32,146 bases of DNA from NCBI GenBank assembly GCA_002401885.1, contig NVUL01000003.1, positions 1-32,146 of the forward strand, given 5' to 3'. Within the stretch, counting starts at the first letter, position 1. Every line of letters begins with the position of its first letter. The position numbers and the translations under genes were made by a program. The DNA is from SAR86 cluster bacterium. GTDB taxonomy: Bacteria; Pseudomonadota; Gammaproteobacteria; Pseudomonadales; Pseudohongiellaceae. A model generated the notes under the pieces. The model was not told the DNA's origin, searched no databases, and saw only the letters and a list, made by a program, of their open reading frames with translations. Positions 28,252 through 32,146 of this stretch are shown here, one piece after another.

Positions 28252-28291
28252 TGGCGAAAAGTGGAGAGAATTGTCGATTAGTGGGAATGAA
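28252..28291 (+). promoter_or_regulatory. MraZ-type operator: four 10-bp-spaced TGGNN repeats
   Basis: TGGCG (28252), TGGAG (28262), TGTCG (28272, degenerate) and TGGGA (28282) start every 10 bp with 5-bp spacers. MraZ proteins are known to bind tandem TGGGN-N5 repeats upstream of their own gene and repress the cluster. The array starts just after the predicted transcription start and ends 46 bp before mraZ. Confidence 0.65.
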
Positions 28292-28337
28292 GGATCAATC
28301 CCGCGACAGTTTCTTCCAATAATAATGGGGACAACAC

Positions 28338-28793
28338 GTGTTTCGCGGCATAAATACTATCAATCTCGATGCAAAAGGTCGCATGGCCATGCCTGCGCGT
28401 TACCGTGAGCAGCTCACAGAGCGCTGCTCGGGGCATCTGGTAGTTACTATCGACACGAACCATCGTTGTCTTCTTCTCTACCCACTTTCCGAGTGGGAGC
28501 AAATTGAACGTCAAATAGAATCCCTCTCCAGTTTCGATCCAATGTCCCAGCGTGTCAAACACCTGCTTATCGGTCATGCCAATGATTTAGAGCTAGACGG
28601 CAGCGGTCGTATTTTGCTGCCGCAAGAGCTGCGCCAGTATGCGCAGCTAGAAAAGCACGTGTGTCTTATTGGTCAGGGCAAGAAGCTAGAAATATGGAGT
28701 CAGGATATCTGGAACCAGCAGCGTGATCAGTGGTTAACGGAATCGACAACGGAAGGAGAGTTGCCGGATAAACTACGGTCCTTGGCGCTCTAG
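28338..28793 (+). CDS. mraZ: Transcriptional regulator MraZ
   Basis: 151 residues from a GTG start with GGGG 9 bp upstream. Two AbrB-like SpoVT repeats are present: INTINLDAKGRMAMPARYREQL (residues 5-26) and DLELDGSGRILLPQELRQYA (about 82-101), each with the D-x-K/S-G-R core. The family forms ring-shaped oligomers that bind repeated TGGGN boxes and repress the dcw cluster. Matching repeats lie directly upstream. It is the first gene of the cluster, followed 9 bp later by rsmH. Confidence 0.97.
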   Translation: MFRGINTINLDAKGRMAMPARYREQLTERCSGHLVVTIDTNHRCLLLYPLSEWEQIERQIESLSSFDPMSQRVKHLLIGHANDLELDGSGRILLPQELRQYAQLEKHVCLIGQGKKLEIWSQDIWNQQRDQWLTESTTEGELPDKLRSLAL

Positions 28794-28802
28794 GTTGAAA
28801 GT

Positions 28803-29738
28803 ATGAGGGCTGAGTCAGTTCACGAAACGGTATTGATGCAAGAAGCTATCGATGCGCTCGCAATCCGTAAAGGCGGGAACTATGTAGATGCAACATTTGG
28901 GCGAGGAGGGCATAGCCGGTTAATTCTTGAGAATCTAGGAGCGAAGGGCGGTCTTATCATTTTCGACAAAGACCCCGAGGCGATTGAAGTTGCGATACAA
29001 ATTAGAGAGAAAGATGAGCGTTTGCAGATCGCTCACGCTCCATTCGGTGATATAGAGGCGCAGTTAATTGCACTAGGGCTGAGTGACGGAGTTGACGGCA
29101 TCTTGTTCGATCTGGGTGTTTCCTCCCCGCAGCTAGACAACGCAGAAAGGGGATTTAGTTTTCTGCGCGATGGTCCGCTCGATATGCGGATGAACCCGGA
29201 GGTGGGGCAGAGCGCCGAGCAATGGATCAACAGCGCACAAGAGACCGAGATAGCTGACGTGCTGTATCAGTACGGTGAAGAACGACATTCCAGACGCATG
29301 GCACGCCGAGTCATTCTAGAGCGCGCAGAGAAACGCATTACGAGAACCGGTGAATTAGCGGAGATTATCAAAGAAGCGAATCCGGCATGGGAGCGAGATA
29401 AGCATCCGGCTACGAGGGCGTTTCAGGGGATTCGAATTTTCATCAACGACGAATTAGGCGAGTTGGAGAGAGGCTTAGAGCAGGCGTTGAAGATGCTTAA
29501 GGTGGGGGGCAGGCTTGTTGTTATCAGCTTCCACTCCTTAGAGGATCGAATGGTTAAGAGATTTATTGCCAAGCAGGCTAAGGGAGATAGCTTTCCAAGA
29601 GGCCTGCCAATACCTCAGGATATGTTAAGCCCGAAACTGATCCCGATAGGAAAGAGAATAAAGGCAAGCGCGCTAGAGGTGGATCGAAACTCAAGGTCAA
29701 GAAGCGCGGTAATGCGAGTAGCAGAGAAGATCGCCTGA
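28803..29738 (+). CDS. rsmH: 16S rRNA (cytosine(1402)-N4)-methyltransferase RsmH
   Basis: 311 residues, the usual length. Starts MRAESVHETVLMQEAIDAL. The AdoMet-binding motif is YVDATFGRGGHSRLILENL. Other family blocks are GILFDLGVSSPQLDNAERGFSF, LDMRMNP and VISFHSLEDRMVKRF. It methylates the N4 of C1402 in 16S rRNA, the base modified on its ribose by RsmI, also in this window. It sits between mraZ and ftsL in standard order. Confidence 0.98.
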   Translation: MRAESVHETVLMQEAIDALAIRKGGNYVDATFGRGGHSRLILENLGAKGGLIIFDKDPEAIEVAIQIREKDERLQIAHAPFGDIEAQLIALGLSDGVDGILFDLGVSSPQLDNAERGFSFLRDGPLDMRMNPEVGQSAEQWINSAQETEIADVLYQYGEERHSRRMARRVILERAEKRITRTGELAEIIKEANPAWERDKHPATRAFQGIRIFINDELGELERGLEQALKMLKVGGRLVVISFHSLEDRMVKRFIAKQAKGDSFPRGLPIPQDMLSPKLIPIGKRIKASALEVDRNSRSRSAVMRVAEKIA

Positions 29739-29762
29739 GCAATATCGAATAAAAGGTGAGGC

Positions 29763-30116
29763 ATGAGCGTCAAAAACAATAAAAAGGTGAGCGAACGAGT
29801 GTCGAAAGAGCTCTCCGTCTTAGAGTGGGCGGGTGTAAGAAATCGAGCTACCTTCGCCTTATTCGCTGCGCTGACGCTTGTACTTAGCGCCGGGTTATCG
29901 GTAGTGGCTACAACCCATAAAAATCGATTCACATTCAACGAGCTTCAAGTGCTGCGAGATCAGGCGAACGGCTTAGAAGTGGAGTGGGGTCAGCTGTTAA
30001 TAGAGCAGAGTACATTCGGTGTTGAAGGTCGAATAGAGCAGAAGGCATTCGAACAGTTACAGATGGAAGTGCCTGATATTGCCAAAATTGTAATGGTGAA
30101 TTATGAGCAACGCTAG
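29763..30116 (+). CDS. ftsL: Cell division protein FtsL
   Basis: 117 residues with a short cytoplasmic N-terminus, one membrane helix (about 31-51, FALFAALTLVLSAGLSVVATT) and a periplasmic leucine-zipper-like coiled coil (about 56-85, FNELQVLRDQANGLEVEWGQLL). The segments HKNRFTFNELQ and VEWGQLLIEQSTFG are typical. It forms the FtsQLB complex that activates FtsW/FtsI at the septum. AGGTGAGG gives a strong ribosome-binding site. It overlaps ftsI by 14 bp. Confidence 0.95.
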   Translation: MSVKNNKKVSERVSKELSVLEWAGVRNRATFALFAALTLVLSAGLSVVATTHKNRFTFNELQVLRDQANGLEVEWGQLLIEQSTFGVEGRIEQKAFEQLQMEVPDIAKIVMVNYEQR

Positions 30117-31830
30117 ATTAGCTTCATTCATAGAGCAGTGGCGATTGTACCTGGTGCTATTCGTTATGTTTCTTTGCGTAGTCGCCATTGGTTGGAAGGT
30201 GAGCGCATTGCACATCGTTGAACGTGACTTCTTGCAGAGTCAGGGTGATGCTCGAACGATCCGCACGGTACCTCTGGTAGCAAATCGAGGATTAATTTCA
30301 GATAGGAATGGTGAGCCGCTGGCTGTGAGTTCGCCGGTGAAGTCGATCTGGGTGAACCCTCAGGAAATCGGCTCTCAACATTCCGCCATAGAGCTCTTAG
30401 CAACTGAGTTGGGATTAGAGCCTGATTCTCTGCTTGCTTCTCTAGAGAGAAACAGTCATCGAGAATTTCTCTATATAAAAAGACGCCTGGCACCTGCCGA
30501 GGCTGAGAGAATTCTAGCTCTGGACATCGACGGAGTTTACGGGCAGCAGGAATACCAAAGATTCTACCCACAGGGCGAGGTGGCTGCTCACCTAGTCGGA
30601 TTCAGCAACGTCGATGATATTGGGCAGGAAGGTTTAGAGCTTAGCTACGACGAGTGGCTCAGGGGTGTGCCTGGAAGGCGGCAGGTCATAAAGGATAGAC
30701 GCGGCCACATCATCGAAGAGTTGAATACTATTCAAACGGCGCAGCCGGGCAAGAATCTCGAGTTGAGCATAGACTTCCGTTTGCAAAACTTGGCCTATAA
30801 AGAATTAAAGGAAGAGTTTATTACGCGTCGAGCGAAGTCTGCTTCTATCGTGGTGTTAGACGTAGACACCGGCGAAGTTTTGGCAATGGCGAATCAGCCC
30901 TCTTATAACCCACACAATCGAGAAAAGCTTAACGATTTCAGTATTTTACGTAATCGCGCAATTACCGATGTATTCGAGCCAGGGTCTCCGATCAAGGCGT
31001 TCACTGTGACGGCCGCATTGGAGTCTGGCCTCTATACGCCAGACACGGTGATAGAGACAAGTCCTGGCTGGATGATGGTCAATGGCAAAGAGGTTCAGGA
31101 CATTCTGAATTATGGCACCTTGGATCTCACTAGGGTCATTACTAAGTCCAGTAATATCGGTGCGACAAAAATTGCTTTCGATATTGGGGCGGATGCGATT
31201 CGAAATGTTTTGGAACGTGTCGGCATGGGGCAGGTGTCCGGAACAGGCTTTCCTGGCGAGCAAGGCGGTGTGTTACCAAACCATCGCCGCTGGAGTCGCA
31301 TCGAAACGGCAACTTTCTCCTTCGGCTACGGTCTCTCAACTACAGCATTGCAGCTAGCGCAGGCCTATTCTGTCATCGCCGATGATGGCATCAAGAAGCC
31401 GGTGTCCCTATTGAAATTAGACGACGCAAGCCTACAGGCTTTGCGAAGAGAGCAGGTTATCGACAAGAAAATCAGTAATCAGGTGCTAGCGATGCTGGAA
31501 ACGGTTGTCGATCCGGAGCGTGGTGGATCGGCCCGCGATGCAAGAGTGCCCTTCTATAAGGTTGCGGGTAAAACTGGAACCGTGCACGTAGTTGGAAAAT
31601 ACGGCTACGAAGAAAATGTACACAACTCACTTTTCGTTGGCCTCGTGCCTGCGAGCGATCCGAAGCTCGTCATCGTGGTTATCGTCTACGAACCGAAAGG
31701 CGATGAGCACTACGGTGGTCAAGTTGCGGCTCCGGTATTTTCCAGAGTCGCCTCTGGTGCTATGAGAATCTTGAATATTGCTCCGGACAATTTGCCGGAA
31801 GACACATCTAAGGAGTTGAGCTCACTCTAA
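30103..31830 (+). CDS. ftsI: Peptidoglycan D,D-transpeptidase FtsI (PBP3)
   Basis: 575 residues. A membrane helix (about 14-32, LYLVLFVMFLCVVAIGWKV) precedes a pedestal domain with NRGLISDRNGEPLAVSSPV. The transpeptidase domain carries S295-P-I-K298 (active-site SxxK), S349-S-N351 and K490-T-G-T493, in the expected spacing. It cross-links septal peptidoglycan with FtsW and is a beta-lactam target. The SxxK motif reads SPIK where most homologues I recall have STVK or similar. Its start lies inside ftsL, so coupling is likely, and murE begins 1 bp after its stop. Confidence 0.97.
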   Translation: MSNARLASFIEQWRLYLVLFVMFLCVVAIGWKVSALHIVERDFLQSQGDARTIRTVPLVANRGLISDRNGEPLAVSSPVKSIWVNPQEIGSQHSAIELLATELGLEPDSLLASLERNSHREFLYIKRRLAPAEAERILALDIDGVYGQQEYQRFYPQGEVAAHLVGFSNVDDIGQEGLELSYDEWLRGVPGRRQVIKDRRGHIIEELNTIQTAQPGKNLELSIDFRLQNLAYKELKEEFITRRAKSASIVVLDVDTGEVLAMANQPSYNPHNREKLNDFSILRNRAITDVFEPGSPIKAFTVTAALESGLYTPDTVIETSPGWMMVNGKEVQDILNYGTLDLTRVITKSSNIGATKIAFDIGADAIRNVLERVGMGQVSGTGFPGEQGGVLPNHRRWSRIETATFSFGYGLSTTALQLAQAYSVIADDGIKKPVSLLKLDDASLQALRREQVIDKKISNQVLAMLETVVDPERGGSARDARVPFYKVAGKTGTVHVVGKYGYEENVHNSLFVGLVPASDPKLVIVVIVYEPKGDEHYGGQVAAPVFSRVASGAMRILNIAPDNLPEDTSKELSSL

Positions 31831-31831
31831 A

Positions 31832-32146
31832 ATGAATACGGCAGAACAACTGAATTCAAACGGTGTCTTACTCGATCTTATAAATGGGCTGGTTAGCTTG
31901 CCCGACCCAGTTCCTCCGGCCGTAAATGTAGTTGCCACTGGCATCCAAATGGATAGTCGCCTGCTACAAAAGGGTGATCTATTCCTCGCCTGTTTCGGTA
32001 ACAATCACGATGCGCGAGAGTATATCGATGAGGCGATTGAGATGGGCGTTGCTGCAGTGTTGGCAGAGTCCGGCGGCGAATGGCAGGGCGTTCGGATTAT
32101 CAAGGAAGTTGCTGTTATAGCTATCGATAATTTATCTGCCAAGCTG
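31832..32146 (+). CDS. murE: UDP-MurNAc-tripeptide synthetase MurE, N-terminal part
   Basis: 105 codons of a gene running off the right edge. The translation begins MNTAEQLNSNGVLLDLINGL and contains GIQMDSRLLQKGDLFLACFG followed by DAREYIDEAIEMGVAAVLAE. These are the N-terminal UDP-MurNAc-binding domain features of MurE, including the DSR motif and the GDLF strand. The enzyme adds the third amino acid, normally meso-diaminopimelate in Gammaproteobacteria. The specificity motif is outside the window. An AAGGAG sequence inside the end of ftsI serves as ribosome-binding site, and the position after ftsI is universal in this cluster. Confidence 0.93.
   Translation, partial: MNTAEQLNSNGVLLDLINGLVSLPDPVPPAVNVVATGIQMDSRLLQKGDLFLACFGNNHDAREYIDEAIEMGVAAVLAESGGEWQGVRIIKEVAVIAIDNLSAKL

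Overview
This window is a housekeeping segment of a gammaproteobacterial chromosome, probably from a free-living, aerobically respiring relative of the Pseudomonadales/Oceanospirillales. Base composition looks even and near 50% GC, with no sign of islands. The gene order closely follows a block I recall from Pseudomonas aeruginosa, running from ptsN/rpoN through lpt-kds, mla-murA, hisG-hisD, the degS/algW protease, NIF3, cysNC-cysD, zapE, rplM-rpsI, petABC, sspAB, dolP-diaA-yraN-lpoA, rsmI, rnpB and mraZ to murE. I see no insertion sequences, prophage genes, CRISPR arrays, tRNAs or rRNAs. No new biological system is evident. The interest lies in departures from the expected block.

Region 1 (1-6409, minus strand) reads from yrbG through kdsD, kdsC, lptC, lptA, lptB and rpoN to a partial ptsN. 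It covers KDO precursor synthesis, the LPS transport bridge and its ATPase, sigma-54 and EIIA-Ntr. The hpf gene usually found between rpoN and ptsN is absent.

Region 2 (6631-10879, plus strand) carries mlaC, ibaG, murA, hisG (short form) and hisD. The expected mlaF, mlaE, mlaD and mlaB are missing around mlaC, and no hisC follows hisD.

Region 3 (10894-17781) holds a DegS/AlgW-type protease (minus), a divergent NIF3-family gene, the sulfate activation genes cysD and cysNC with zapG upstream (minus), and a divergent zapE.

Region 4 (17969-22910, plus strand) has rplM-rpsI with a promoter and a strong terminator, then petA and a single gene encoding cytochrome b fused to cytochrome c1, then sspA-sspB. 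The Rieske protein has an altered first cluster loop (CPHLFC).

Region 5 (22931-26597, minus strand) is lpoA-yraN-diaA-dolP, concerned with the outer membrane, peptidoglycan synthesis control and replication timing. Region 6 (26740-32146, plus strand) is rsmI, the RNase P RNA, and the start of the division and cell wall cluster: mraZ, rsmH, ftsL, ftsI and a partial murE. Upstream of mraZ there is a promoter, a set of 10-bp-spaced MraZ-type repeats and an unexplained pair of 21-bp repeats.

All assignments rest on recognised motifs, lengths and gene order read by eye. No database search was run.
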